NCBI RefSeq assembly: GCF_003855095.1
Contig: NZ_CP033972.1
Coordinates: forward strand, 3,100,001 to 3,164,000
Direction: 5' to 3'
From: Gordonia insulae
GTDB taxonomy: Bacteria > Actinomycetota > Actinomycetes > Mycobacteriales > Mycobacteriaceae
DNA length: 64,000 bases
Part shown: positions 50,290 to 58,777 of the stretch, one piece after another
How the letters are laid out: every line of letters begins with the position of its first letter
Numbering within the stretch: the first letter of the stretch is position 1
The notes under the pieces: model-generated
Databases searched by the model: none
Seen by the model: only the letters and a program-made list of their open reading frames with translations
Told to the model about the DNA's origin: nothing
Translations under genes and position numbers: made by a program

Positions 50290-51363
50290 ATGACGCGGCG
50301 CACAGCACGGTGGCGAACGGCCCTGGCAGTCTCAGCACTCGCCACGACACTCACCGCCGGGTTGGCGGCAACCCCACATGCCGACGCCTATCCGGTGGCC
50401 GCCGCCAACGGATCCATCGTGGCACGTCTCACCGGGCCGGGCTCGATCAACGACACCATCGGCAGATACAACATCGTCGGCACCGACCTCGGGGTCATGT
50501 GGGACAACGGCCGCGGCGAGATCATGACCGCCTTCGGCGACACCCAGTCCTTCAACGGATGGTCGTTGCTCTACGGCCAGCTCTGGTACTGGCGCTCCAA
50601 CGTGCTGCTCCGCAGCACCGACCGCTACCTGGCCGACGGCATGACGTTCACCGGCCACGCGGGCCGGCCCGGACATGCCAAACGCCTCCTCAAGCCGGAT
50701 CTGCGACGCGAGATCACGATCATCCCGACCGCCGGTGTCGCCGCCAACGGCAAGCAGTACATGAACGTGATGTCGGTGAAGCACTGGGGACAGCCCGGCA
50801 TCTGGTACACCAACTGGTCCGGGCTGGTCAGCTCCACCGACAACGGGCAGAACTGGAAGGCGCTCAACGCGTTCCGACCCAACGGTGGCGGCAACCACAA
50901 GTTCCAGATGAGCGCCTATCTCAAGGTGGGCGACACCGTCTACACCTACGGCACCCCGGACGGGCGTTGGGGCGCTGTCTATCTCGCGCGCGTGAATGCC
51001 AAGGACATCGAGCACCTCGGCAAATACGAGTACTTCTCCTGGGGTCGCTGGGCCCGCAACAATCCGGACGCGGCCACCCCGATCATGTCTGCACCGTCGG
51101 GTGAGTTGTCGGTCGCCTGGAACGACTACCTCGGCAAATACATCTCGTTGGCGCAGAAGGACACCGGTGTGGTGCTGCGCACCGCCGACAATCCGTGGGG
51201 TCCGTGGACCTCCGGGGAGCTCGTCGTCCCGGCCAACAACCCGTACTCCGGCTACGCGCCGTACATCCACCCGTGGTCGAAGGGCAACACGCTCTACTTC
51301 ACCTATTCCATCTCGGCGGGCTATCAGGTCTACCTGATGCGGCTGCCGCTGCGGCGTTCCTGA
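50290..51363 (+). CDS. secreted DUF4185 protein, possible endo-D-arabinanase
   Basis: Protein of 357 residues with an N-terminal export signal (basic MTRRTARWR, hydrophobic core ALAVSALATTLTAGLAA, probable cleavage after ADA). The mature part is a DUF4185 domain, a propeller-like glycosidase fold: GTDLGVMWDNGRGEIMTAFGDT, YWRSNVLLRSTDR, WYTNWSGLVSSTDNGQNW and GPWTSGELVVPA. Members in mycobacteria have been shown to be endo-D-arabinofuranases (family GH183) that cut arabinogalactan or lipoarabinomannan. A cell-wall arabinan remodelling role is therefore plausible here but not shown. ATG 50290 is chosen for its signal peptide. Confidence 0.85.
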   Translation: MTRRTARWRTALAVSALATTLTAGLAATPHADAYPVAAANGSIVARLTGPGSINDTIGRYNIVGTDLGVMWDNGRGEIMTAFGDTQSFNGWSLLYGQLWYWRSNVLLRSTDRYLADGMTFTGHAGRPGHAKRLLKPDLRREITIIPTAGVAANGKQYMNVMSVKHWGQPGIWYTNWSGLVSSTDNGQNWKALNAFRPNGGGNHKFQMSAYLKVGDTVYTYGTPDGRWGAVYLARVNAKDIEHLGKYEYFSWGRWARNNPDAATPIMSAPSGELSVAWNDYLGKYISLAQKDTGVVLRTADNPWGPWTSGELVVPANNPYSGYAPYIHPWSKGNTLYFTYSISAGYQVYLMRLPLRRS

Positions 51364-51382
51364 GCGCAGCGATACCGAGAAC

Positions 51383-51414
51383 CCGCCCGCCCGGGCCGGG
51401 CACCCGGCGGGCGG
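51383..51414. terminator. GC hairpin between DUF4185 and DUF305 genes
   Basis: CCGCCCGCC (51383-51391) pairs with GGCGGGCGG (51406-51414) in the gap between two convergent genes. No T-run follows. It probably ends both transcripts. Confidence 0.65.
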
Positions 51415-51462
51415 AGGATTCCGTCGCGCCGAGCACCCGACCACTGATCTACCGGATGGACA

Positions 51463-52083
51463 TCACTTCGCGAGCAGCGCGTTCATCTCGTCGATCTCGG
51501 CCTGCTGAGCGGCCTTGATCCGCGCGGCGAGTTCCCGTGACCGGGCGTCGATACCGCGGTCCAGTTCGTCGTCGGCCATCGCCACCGCGCCCTCGTGGTG
51601 GCGGATCATCCCCTCGAGCCACAGCGTGTCGAAAGCCGTTCCGCGGGCAGCGGTCAACGCCGACATCTCGTCCTCGGTCATCATGCCCGCCATCGCGTGC
51701 CCGCCATGCGGCCCACCGTCGTCCGCCGGCACACCCCACGCGGTGAGACGCGCGGCCATCTCGTCGATCTCGGGTTGCTGGGCGTTCTCGATGCGATCGG
51801 CGAGTTCGCGGACCGCCGGTGTGTCGGTCCGTTCGCCGACGAGAGCGGCCATCGCGAGCGCCTGCTCATGATGCGGGATCATCATCTGGTTGAACTTGAT
51901 GTCGGCGTCATTGTGCGACGCCGACTGCGCTGCCGGTGAACTCGCCGTGGACGCCTGGATGGTCGATGACGAGGCGCTCGCCGAATCGGTCGCCGGCTCA
52001 TCGCTCGTGGAGCACCCGGTGATCACGGCCGCCGCCACGATCGCCGAACACACGAGGGTCGGACGTTTGATTGCTGGTGTCAT
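51463..52083 (-). CDS. DUF305 lipoprotein
   Basis: Lipoprotein of 206 residues. The signal peptide ends in the lipobox VITGC, followed by a Ser/Ala-rich spacer. The DUF305 domain is a four-helix ferritin-like bundle with duplicated histidine motifs: FNQMMIPHHEQALAMA and LEGMIRHHEGAVAMA, plus GGHAMAGMM between them. Such proteins sit outside the membrane and are often linked to copper or other metal handling, though biochemistry is scarce. ATG 52083 is the start (GAGGA ten bases upstream). The small membrane protein next to it, also with His and Cys, is transcribed in the same direction. Confidence 0.88.
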   Translation of the reverse strand: MTPAIKRPTLVCSAIVAAAVITGCSTSDEPATDSASASSSTIQASTASSPAAQSASHNDADIKFNQMMIPHHEQALAMAALVGERTDTPAVRELADRIENAQQPEIDEMAARLTAWGVPADDGGPHGGHAMAGMMTEDEMSALTAARGTAFDTLWLEGMIRHHEGAVAMADDELDRGIDARSRELAARIKAAQQAEIDEMNALLAK

Positions 52084-52194
52084 TGCTGGAAATTCCTCTG
52101 CAGGAGTGCTGAATCCGCCCGGCACCGGATCATGGGTGCGGGCAGGCGGAACTGACGGCGGTCCGGACCCGGGGGGGGGATCCGGTATCGCCCA

Positions 52195-52629
52195 TCAGCA
52201 GCGGATCACCTGCAATTGCAGATGCGACGGCATCGCCCAGGGAGGTGGACGGCCTGCGCGGAGGTTCAGGCGGGCGCGCACCGACTGCAACAGTGGTGGA
52301 ACGGGGAATCCCCACCAGAGAAGCAGGAGCACCGGCACGAAGACGTCGGGCTCGCCGGCCCGGACGAACACGCACGCGTGCTGGTGCGCCCCGCAGTCGC
52401 CCGCCGCACCCATCGTCTCGTCGGCGAGCGACTGCGCCGACGAGATCGTCGTTGAATACCCGTGTGATGCCCCAGAATCGTAGTGACCGAGCGCCGCATC
52501 GTCGGAGACACAGTGCGCGACCACCGAATGCATCAGCAGGATCGCGAACGCGATGCCCAGCAACAGTCCGGTTCGGGCGGGCCCGCGGGTCAGCCGCTGC
52601 GGCGGCAGACGACGGCGGGCATACGACAC
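52195..52629 (-). CDS. small membrane protein (DUF6153-like), upstream of DUF305
   Basis: Protein of 144 residues with a basic N-terminus, a first membrane helix (TGLLLGIAFAILLMHSVVAHC) and a second hydrophobic segment (VFVPVLLLLWWGFPVPPLL). Between them is a loop with several His and Cys residues (HYDSGASHGY; DCGAHQHAC) that could coordinate metal. Gene order with DUF305 suggests a shared role in metal stress; this is inference. The start is GTG 52629. The family match to DUF6153 is from memory and moderate. The 111-bp gap to the DUF305 start contains a run of nine G residues (52171-52179). Confidence 0.65.
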   Translation of the reverse strand: MSYARRRLPPQRLTRGPARTGLLLGIAFAILLMHSVVAHCVSDDAALGHYDSGASHGYSTTISSAQSLADETMGAAGDCGAHQHACVFVRAGEPDVFVPVLLLLWWGFPVPPLLQSVRARLNLRAGRPPPWAMPSHLQLQVIRC

Positions 52630-52638
52630 GATGCGAGC

Positions 52639-53928
52639 CTACCGGCCGACCTCGACCGCCCCGTCGGCGTCTTCGGTCCGGCCGGTCGCCTCGGAGGACT
52701 CCTGTGCCTCCTGCTCCCGGCGTTCGCGACGCGGGATCACCCAGCGCCGGTCGATGACATTCGCGACCACGATGACAAAGGCCGCGAGCGCCCACCCGAG
52801 CAGGATGTCGAAGACGTAGTGCTCGGCGGTGTAGACCAGGGTGAAGGCCATCGCGATGGCATAGCCCATGAACAGAGTTCGACCCAGCGCTTTCACCCGT
52901 GGCCACATGAACAGCGCGAGCAACATGGTCAGCCCGGCGTGCAGGGAGGGGATGGCGGCGACCAGATTGGCCTTACCCTGCCCGACCTCCACCAGCGTCG
53001 ACGCGGCATGGATGTTGAGGAAGTTCCAGCCACGGGCGGAGATCCGCTCGACGTACGGAGCGGCGTCGGGGTTGGTGGGCGTGACCTCGCCGAGGATTCC
53101 GCCGCCCGGGACCGCACCCTCGTTCTCCATGCACTGCGGTTCGCGGGGGTGGTCGACGACCTGCTCGGCGGTGCACCGGGCGGCCGCCCACGGCGGCGCC
53201 GCCGGCACCAGGGTGTAGCCGATCAGGGCGAGGAACGTGGTCGCGACGAAGCACGCCGCGTAGCGCCGCCAGGCGGATCGGTCGCGCAGCCACAGGACCG
53301 CCGCCGCAGCATACGGAACGATGAAGTACGACATGTAGATGACGCTGGTGACGACCTCCCACCAGGGCGGCGACGCCTCCTTCAGGTGCTCCTGCAGCCA
53401 CACCGTCGGATTGACACCGAACATCCAGTCATCGACGTCGACCGCCAGATGCCACTGGGTGGGCATGTCGACGATGCGTGCGACGTCGCGGGTCCAGTCA
53501 TAGAGCAACAGGATCAACGCGAACGGCAGCCAGTCGATTATCACGCTGATCGCGCGACGACGGCCGATGGTCGCGGCCAACATACCCAGACACAGCAGGA
53601 CGATCAGTCGGGTGCGGTCGAAGGCGAGGCCGTAGACCACGATCTCGTACACCACGAAGGCCGCCCATGCGGCGATCGCGATGCGCCGGACCATGGTCAG
53701 GTCGCGGCGGTTCTCCGGTTCGGGCTCCATCTCGGCGGCGGCGCCGATGTCGTCCAGAAAGGGTTCGACCCCGGCGGGTTCGGTGCCGGCGGGTTCGGTG
53801 CCGGTTGAATCGCTGTCCGAGGTCTGTGCGCTCGCGGCGTCGTCGGGAGAGCGCTTCGACTCGGATCTCGCGCGGGAACCGGCAGGTTCGTCCGGCAGTG
53901 GCACCTCGACCGCGTCGTCAACGCTCAC
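52639..53928 (-). CDS. PAP2-superfamily membrane phosphatase/transferase
   Basis: Polytopic protein of 429 residues. The first 90 or so residues are acidic and disordered, with a duplicated 15-bp unit. About six to seven helices follow. The PAP2 catalytic motifs are present: PSLHAGLT (C2) and TAEHYVFDILLG (C3), with KANLVAA before C2. Homologues in mycobacteria and relatives are inositol-phosphate transferase/PAP2-like enzymes (Aur1/Ipt1 type) acting on membrane lipids. The active site faces the periplasm. GTG 53928 has AGGA seven bases upstream; the longer frame to 54078 lacks a ribosome site. The exact lipid substrate is unknown. Confidence 0.82.
   Translation of the reverse strand: MSVDDAVEVPLPDEPAGSRARSESKRSPDDAASAQTSDSDSTGTEPAGTEPAGVEPFLDDIGAAAEMEPEPENRRDLTMVRRIAIAAWAAFVVYEIVVYGLAFDRTRLIVLLCLGMLAATIGRRRAISVIIDWLPFALILLLYDWTRDVARIVDMPTQWHLAVDVDDWMFGVNPTVWLQEHLKEASPPWWEVVTSVIYMSYFIVPYAAAAVLWLRDRSAWRRYAACFVATTFLALIGYTLVPAAPPWAAARCTAEQVVDHPREPQCMENEGAVPGGGILGEVTPTNPDAAPYVERISARGWNFLNIHAASTLVEVGQGKANLVAAIPSLHAGLTMLLALFMWPRVKALGRTLFMGYAIAMAFTLVYTAEHYVFDILLGWALAAFVIVVANVIDRRWVIPRRERREQEAQESSEATGRTEDADGAVEVGR
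53771..53800 (-). repeat. two 15-bp tandem repeats in the PAP2 N-terminus
   Basis: Two perfect copies of CCGGCGGGTTCGGTG (plus strand) encode repeated Thr-Glu-Pro-Ala-Gly in the disordered N-terminal region; a degenerate third copy follows. Confidence 0.82.
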
Positions 53929-54124
53929 CCGTGAATCCTGCCAACCCACACCCGCGACGGGGCACCCAGCACGTTTACCTTCCGTCAGCCTAGTGATCAT
54001 CCGGCGTTCGGGGATCGGTAAACCCCGGCGCGCCCCGTGCCCACACCGATTTCCACCTAGGATGGTGATCGGTATCACAGCGCGTGACGCCCCGGGCGAG
54101 CGCGACGAACGTCAGAGGAGTGCC

Positions 54125-54340
54125 GTGCCCGACCGTTATCTCCGCTACGGCGACCAGCGCTACATCATCACGAAGGAAGCCGAGGCGCGGCTGAACCGCG
54201 CACTCGACTCGGTGTACGCCGCGGGTAGCCGGGGCCATGAGTGGCTGAGTCTCTACGGGAGCACCGAGGCGCCGTGCCGCCTGCTCATCGCGACCGGGGT
54301 GCCGATCACCATCGAGACGGTGCCGGGCGTCGATGACTGA
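54125..54340 (+). CDS. conserved small hypothetical protein
   Basis: Protein of 71 residues starting at GTG 54125, with AGAGGAG four to five bases upstream. The sequence is compact and soluble, with a hydrophobic strand pattern at the end (EAPCRLLIATGVPITIETV). No signal peptide or known motif is visible. It is 22 bp before the endonuclease IV gene and on the same strand, so the two may be co-transcribed. I do not recognise the family. Confidence 0.68.
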   Translation: MPDRYLRYGDQRYIITKEAEARLNRALDSVYAAGSRGHEWLSLYGSTEAPCRLLIATGVPITIETVPGVDD

Positions 54341-54362
54341 GTCCGGCCACTATCGTTGACCC

Positions 54363-55133
54363 ATGCGCATCGGAGCACATCTGCGTGAGGACACCGATCC
54401 TCTGGCCACCGCGAACGAACTCGGCATCGACGTCTTCCAGATGTTCGTCACCGATCCGCAGGGCTGGAAGAAGCCGGCTCCCCGGCCGGATGCCGAGGCC
54501 ATCCGCGATTCGCAGTTCGACGTGGTCGTGCACTCGAGCTACCAGATCAATGTCGCGAGCCTGAACAACCGGCTGCGCATGCCGTCGCGCAAAGCCGTCG
54601 AACAACAGGCGACCGCGGCCGCCGAGCTCGGCGCCTTCGGCCTGGTCGTGCATGGTGGTCATCTCCGCGACGGCGAGGACGCGAAAGAGGGATTCGCCAA
54701 CTGGCGCAAGCTCTTCGATCGCCAGGTCGACAAGGGCGGGTTCGGGGTGCCGATCCTGATCGAGAACACCGCGGGCGGTGACCACGCGATGGCCCGCACG
54801 CTGGAGGCGATCGACCGGCTCTGGGAATCGGTCGGCGACTTCGAGCAAGCCGGTTTCTGTCTGGACACGTGCCACGCCTGGGCCGGCGGCGAGGATCTCG
54901 TCGGCCTGGTCGAACGGGTCAAGGGCATCACCGGGCGCATCGACCTGGTGCACCTCAACAACTCCCGCGACGAGTTCGACTCCGGCCGCGACCGCCACGC
55001 GAACCTGGCCGACGGCCACATCGACCCCGCGGTCCTCGCCGAGGTGGCGAAGGCGGCCGACGCCCCGGTGATCCTCGAGACGCCCGCCGACGGGATTCCC
55101 GCGGACCTGTCGTATCTCCGCGACGCCCTGTAG
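54363..55133 (+). CDS. nfo: endonuclease IV (deoxyribonuclease IV)
   Basis: AP endonuclease of 256 residues that cleaves DNA 5' of abasic sites in base excision repair. The metal-binding elements of the family are present: DVVVHSSYQINVAS, LVVHGGHL, PILIENTAGG, FCLDTCHAWAGG, and the block starting LVHLNNSRDEFDSGRDRHAN then LADGHID. M. tuberculosis End is 252 residues, so the length fits. Start ATG 54363. It is probably co-transcribed with the small gene just upstream. Confidence 0.93.
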   Translation: MRIGAHLREDTDPLATANELGIDVFQMFVTDPQGWKKPAPRPDAEAIRDSQFDVVVHSSYQINVASLNNRLRMPSRKAVEQQATAAAELGAFGLVVHGGHLRDGEDAKEGFANWRKLFDRQVDKGGFGVPILIENTAGGDHAMARTLEAIDRLWESVGDFEQAGFCLDTCHAWAGGEDLVGLVERVKGITGRIDLVHLNNSRDEFDSGRDRHANLADGHIDPAVLAEVAKAADAPVILETPADGIPADLSYLRDAL

Positions 55134-55282
55134 TCGGCGGCGCCCTGCAGTGGGGCCGGCACGCTGCTATCGCTCTTGTCCGATTTGCCGGGATCACGCC
55201 GGCCGCCACCCTGCTTGCAAGAGTTAGCGCAGATCACAGCACCGTTGAGTTGATGGGCGCGCGGCTTCGGGGTAATCTGGAG

Positions 55283-55298
55283 GTTACCGGCGAGTAAC
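55283..55298. promoter_or_regulatory. palindrome in the fadE5 promoter region
   Basis: GTTACCGGCGAGTAAC has 5-bp inverted arms (GTTAC/GTAAC) around six bases and lies 59-74 bp before the fadE5 ATG. It has the same 16-bp geometry (TTAC-N6-GTAA, GAGTAA half) as the palindrome over the fadA2 start codon. A TetR-family fatty-acid regulator is the likely user; none is in the window. The 223-bp region 55134-55356 holds no gene. Confidence 0.6.
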
Positions 55299-55356
55299 TT
55301 ATGCTTCGTGCCGAACGACTCGTAGCCCACACAGACCAGTCAGAGAAGGAACTCCC

Positions 55357-57192
55357 ATGGGCCATTACAAGAGCAACATCCGTGACCTGCACTTCAACCT
55401 CTTCGAGATGTACAACCTCGACAAGGTTCTCGAAGAGGGCGACTTCGGCGATCTCGACCACGAGACCGCCGTCGACATGCTCCGCGAGGTCAAGGCCCTT
55501 GCCGAGGGACCGATCGCCGAGTCGTTCGCCGACGCCGATCGCAATCCCCCGGTCTTCGATCCGGAGACGCACAGCGTCACCATCCCCGAGGGCTTCACGA
55601 AGTCCTACAACGCGCTCGTCGAGGGCGGCTGGGACAAGATCGGCGTGGACGAGGCACTGGGCGGCCTGCCGGCTCCGCGTTCGCTCTACTGGGCGATCGG
55701 CGAGATGATCCTGGGCGCCAACCCGCCGGTGTTCATGTACGCCGCGGGCTCGGGCTTCGCCAACATCTTCTTCGACAACGGCACCGACGAGCAGAAGAAG
55801 TGGGCCGCCATCTGCTCCGAACGTGGCTGGGGCGCAACGATGGTGCTGACCGAGCCGGACGCCGGCTCCGACGTCGGCGCCGCACGCACCAAGGCCGTCA
55901 AGCAGGAGGACGGCACCTGGCACATCGACGGTGTGAAGCGATTCATCACCTCCGCCGACCAGGACATGACCGAGAACATCTTCCACCTGGTGCTCGCCCG
56001 CCCCGAGGGCGCGAAGCCGGGCACCAAGGGTCTGTCGCTGTTCTTCGTACCGAAGTTCCACTTCGACCACGAGACCGGCGAATTGGGCGAGCGCAACGGC
56101 GTTTTCGTGACCAACGTCGAGCACAAGATGGGCATCAAGGCGTCGGCCACCTGTGAGCTGTCCTTCGGCCAGCACGGCACCCCGGCCGTCGGCTGGCTCG
56201 TCGGCGAGGTGCACGACGGCATCGCGCAGATGTTCGACGTCATCGAGCACGCGCGGATGATGGTGGGCACCAAGGCCATCTCGACGTTGTCGACCGGCTA
56301 CCTCAATGCTCTCGAGTACGCCAAGGAGCGTGTCCAGGGCGCCGATCTGACCCAGATGACCGACAAGGCCGCTCCGCGCGTGACCATCACGCATCACCCG
56401 GATGTGCGTCGTTCGCTGATGACCCAGAAGGCCTACGCCGAGGGTCTGCGTGCCATCTACCTCTACACCGCGTCGCACCAGGACGAGGTCGCCGCGAAGA
56501 TCGTCTCCGGCGCAGATGCCGAACTGGCCCACAAGGTCAACGATCTCCTGCTGCCGATCGTCAAGGGTGTCGGTTCCGAGCGCGCCTACGGCGTCCTCGG
56601 CCACGAGTCGCTGCAGACGCTCGGCGGATCCGGCTTCCTGCAGGACTACCCGCTCGAGCAGTACATCCGTGACTCGAAGATCGACTCGCTCTACGAGGGC
56701 ACCACGGCCATCCAGGCGCAGGACTTCTTCTTCCGCAAGATCATCCGCGACAAGGGACAGGCGCTCGCGCACGTCTCGGGGCAGATCCAGAGCTTCCTCG
56801 ACTCCGAGGCCGGCAACGGACGCCTCAAGGCCGAACGTCAGCTGCTCAAGACCGCCCTCGAGGACGTGCAGGGCATGGCGGCCACCCTCACCGGCTACCT
56901 GATGAACGCCCAGGAGAACCCGTCCGAGCTCTACAAGGTGGGCCTCGGGTCGGTGCGCTTCCTGCTCTCGGTGGGCGACCTGCTCATCGGCTGGCTGCTG
57001 CTGCGTCAGGCCGAAGTCGCCCTGGCCGCCCTGGACGCCGGCGCGAGCGCCGACGACAAGGCGTTCTACGAGGGGAAGGTCGCGGTCGCGAGCTTCTTCG
57101 CGAAGAACATGCTGCCGCTGCTGACCGCCGTCCGCGGCACCGTCGACAACGTCGACAACGACCTCATGGAGGTCGACGAAGCGGCCTTCTGA
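55357..57192 (+). CDS. fadE5: acyl-CoA dehydrogenase FadE5
   Basis: FAD-dependent acyl-CoA dehydrogenase of 611 residues, the same length as M. tuberculosis FadE5. It performs the first step of fatty-acid beta-oxidation. The N-terminal helical domain is followed by the FAD-binding segment [30 protein letters not shown], and the C-terminal domain with the catalytic glutamate in [20 protein letters not shown]. The long C-terminal extension (from [13 protein letters not shown] on) is typical of the FadE5/Acyl-CoA_dh_C subgroup. ATG 55357 has GAAGGAAC upstream. In M. tuberculosis fadE5 is next to fadA2 and fabG4; here the same genes are found 4 kb downstream, and all share a putative operator. 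Confidence 0.95.
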   Translation: MGHYKSNIRDLHFNLFEMYNLDKVLEEGDFGDLDHETAVDMLREVKALAEGPIAESFADADRNPPVFDPETHSVTIPEGFTKSYNALVEGGWDKIGVDEALGGLPAPRSLYWAIGEMILGANPPVFMYAAGSGFANIFFDNGTDEQKKWAAICSERGWGATMVLTEPDAGSDVGAARTKAVKQEDGTWHIDGVKRFITSADQDMTENIFHLVLARPEGAKPGTKGLSLFFVPKFHFDHETGELGERNGVFVTNVEHKMGIKASATCELSFGQHGTPAVGWLVGEVHDGIAQMFDVIEHARMMVGTKAISTLSTGYLNALEYAKERVQGADLTQMTDKAAPRVTITHHPDVRRSLMTQKAYAEGLRAIYLYTASHQDEVAAKIVSGADAELAHKVNDLLLPIVKGVGSERAYGVLGHESLQTLGGSGFLQDYPLEQYIRDSKIDSLYEGTTAIQAQDFFFRKIIRDKGQALAHVSGQIQSFLDSEAGNGRLKAERQLLKTALEDVQGMAATLTGYLMNAQENPSELYKVGLGSVRFLLSVGDLLIGWLLLRQAEVALAALDAGASADDKAFYEGKVAVASFFAKNMLPLLTAVRGTVDNVDNDLMEVDEAAF

Positions 57193-57223
57193 GCCACCTT
57201 CGCTCAACCAAGAATCACCGCGA

Positions 57224-57263
57224 ACTCCCACTTACACACCATGATTCGGGTGTAAGTGGGAGT
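57224..57263. terminator. strong terminator after fadE5
   Basis: ACTCCCACTTACAC (57224-57237) pairs with GTGTAAGTGGGAGT (57250-57263), a 14-bp stem followed by TTTT. It lies between the convergent fadE5 and PIN toxin genes and should work in both directions. It shares the AACTCCCAC/GTGGGAGTT arms with the hairpin at 58716-58756. Confidence 0.9.
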
Positions 57264-57270
57264 TTTCGTG

Positions 57271-57705
57271 TCAGAGCATCTCCAGCCGCACACCGAGCGC
57301 GCGATAGATCGATTCGGCACGACGATCGAGACTGAGCAGTACGAGCCCGGCATCGGCTGCGGCAGCACCGACCAGGCCGTCATAGACGGCACCGCCGGAG
57401 ATACCCAGGGCTGCGAAGCGCTCGATCGCCCGCCTGCTGCCCTCGGGAGTCAGATGACACTCATGCGGGAAGTTCGCAGAAATGAGTCGAGCGGCGGCGG
57501 CAGCCGTCAACCGCTGCGGCGGCGGCAACCGGGTGAGGACCGAGTACATCTCGTATTTCGCGTGTCCGCTGAGCCCCAGACGACGACCCCTCGTCGCTGC
57601 GCGCACTTTGTCGTGGCCTTCGTGACCGGGGCGCACGAGGCCGATGGCTGCGCTGGTGTCGAGCACGAGCGCCTCTACGCGGCCAACTGATTCAGCGCTG
57701 GTCAC
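57271..57705 (-). CDS. PIN-domain toxin (VapC-like)
   Basis: PIN-fold ribonuclease of 144 residues, the toxin of a VapBC-type pair. Acidic metal ligands sit in VLDTSAAIGL, YEMYS, AVYDGLVGAAA and LLSLDRRA, the usual order. GTG 57705 overlaps the antitoxin stop by 14 bp, as expected for a coupled toxin-antitoxin operon. A shorter start inside is possible. The target RNA cannot be inferred. Its 3' end abuts the fadE5 terminator. Confidence 0.85.
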   Translation of the reverse strand: MTSAESVGRVEALVLDTSAAIGLVRPGHEGHDKVRAATRGRRLGLSGHAKYEMYSVLTRLPPPQRLTAAAAARLISANFPHECHLTPEGSRRAIERFAALGISGGAVYDGLVGAAAADAGLVLLSLDRRAESIYRALGVRLEML

Positions 57706-57925
57706 CGAGGCGTAGTTCCCGGATGTCGTCGGTGGAGAATTCCGGACCGCCCGCCGGAAGCAGCAGCAGGCCGTCGACCTCATCGAGTTCGTGGCCCGCG
57801 ATCGGCTCGAGAACCAGCGCGCTCCCCGATACGGTGACCTCCACCTCGCCCGGCACCAAACCGACGCGATCGCGCAATTCCTTGGGCACGACCAGTCGGC
57901 CGGAACGATCGATGGTGGTTCGCAT
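57692..57925 (-). CDS. AbrB/SpoVT-type antitoxin
   Basis: DNA-binding antitoxin of 77 residues. The N-terminal swapped-hairpin (AbrB/MazE) domain is evident in TTIDRSGRLVVPKELRDRVGLVPGEVEVTVSGSALVLEP. The C-terminal tail (about residues 45-77) would wrap the PIN toxin. ATG 57925 is chosen from the family start. It precedes and overlaps the toxin gene, as expected for autoregulated control. The AT-richer stretch just upstream (57926-57960) probably holds the promoter. Confidence 0.87.
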   Translation of the reverse strand: MRTTIDRSGRLVVPKELRDRVGLVPGEVEVTVSGSALVLEPIAGHELDEVDGLLLLPAGGPEFSTDDIRELRLGDQR

Positions 57926-57986
57926 GGCACCTAAGATACCATTCTGATGGCACTTCCGTACCCCTGCTGCTGATCGGAGCGGATCC

Positions 57987-58667
57987 ATGGATGTACATCG
58001 CGAGATCGCCGAGCTCGCGCGCAAGATGCACGCCATCCCAGAGCGGGACGACAGCGGCATCGACCGGGTGATGGAGACGATCACCTTCGGGTCCGTGGAG
58101 CACGTACCGGGCGCGCGCTGGGCCAGTGTGTTGCTGATCGACAAGAAGAAGTCCTTCGACACCGTCGCGCCCACGGACCCGGTTATGGTCACCCTCGATC
58201 AACTGCAGAAGCAGACGGGACAGGGGCCGTGTGTGGATGCGGCCTGGGATCAGTCGGTGGTGCACGTCGACGACATCGCCGCCGACCCGCGATGGCCCGA
58301 GCTGTCCGCACGCACCATCGCGGAGACGCCGGCACGATCGAGCCTGTCCTTCCAACTGTTCAACCATCGGGGCGCCATGGGCGCCCTCAACCTGTTCTCC
58401 GATGAGATCGGCGCGTTCGACTCGGAGTCCGTGGAGATCGGCCTCGTCTTCGCGACACATGCCGCCATCGCGGTGTTCCGGACCCGACAGCAGAGCGACT
58501 TCCAGAGCGCTCTGGCGACCCGCGATGTCATCGGTCAGGCCAAGGGCATGATCATGGAGCGCTTCAAGGTCGACGCGGTGCAGTCCTTCGAGATGCTCCG
58601 ACAGCTGTCGCAGGAGAGCAACACACCGCTCGCCGACGTCGCTCGTCGGATCATCGAGGCGGGGTGA
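57987..58667 (+). CDS. GAF-ANTAR antiterminator protein
   Basis: Protein of 226 residues: a GAF sensor domain (about 25-165; FGSVEHVPGARWASVLLID, GQGPCVDAAWDQSVVHVDD) and a C-terminal ANTAR RNA-binding helix bundle (IGQAKGMIMERFKVDAVQSFEMLRQLSQESNTPLADVARRI). ANTAR proteins bind paired stem-loops in nascent mRNA and block termination. The ligand of the GAF domain is unknown. ATG 57987 has GGAG seven bases upstream. It lies divergent from the toxin-antitoxin pair and ends at a strong hairpin. Confidence 0.9.
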   Translation: MDVHREIAELARKMHAIPERDDSGIDRVMETITFGSVEHVPGARWASVLLIDKKKSFDTVAPTDPVMVTLDQLQKQTGQGPCVDAAWDQSVVHVDDIAADPRWPELSARTIAETPARSSLSFQLFNHRGAMGALNLFSDEIGAFDSESVEIGLVFATHAAIAVFRTRQQSDFQSALATRDVIGQAKGMIMERFKVDAVQSFEMLRQLSQESNTPLADVARRIIEAG

Positions 58668-58715
58668 ACCCGGGACCCCGCTGACCGCCCGACACAACAG
58701 TAACTCCCACAACAG

Positions 58716-58756
58716 AACTCCCACGCGTCCCCGGTGTACGGGTACGCGTGGGAGTT
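58716..58756. terminator. hairpin between GAF-ANTAR and SDR genes
   Basis: AACTCCCACGCGT (58716-58728) pairs with ACGCGTGGGAGTT (58744-58756): a 13-bp stem between two convergent genes. An extra single AACTCCCAC-like half sits at 58702. Its outer arms equal those of the fadE5 terminator. Confidence 0.85.
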
Positions 58757-58777
58757 CGGTGGTCGTCGGGTCGGGTG

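Noticed and set aside
52171..52179. Run of nine G residues as a phase-variable switch
   Set aside because: It lies in the gap between two genes and not in a coding frame or clear promoter element. Given the homopolymer problems elsewhere its length is not reliable.
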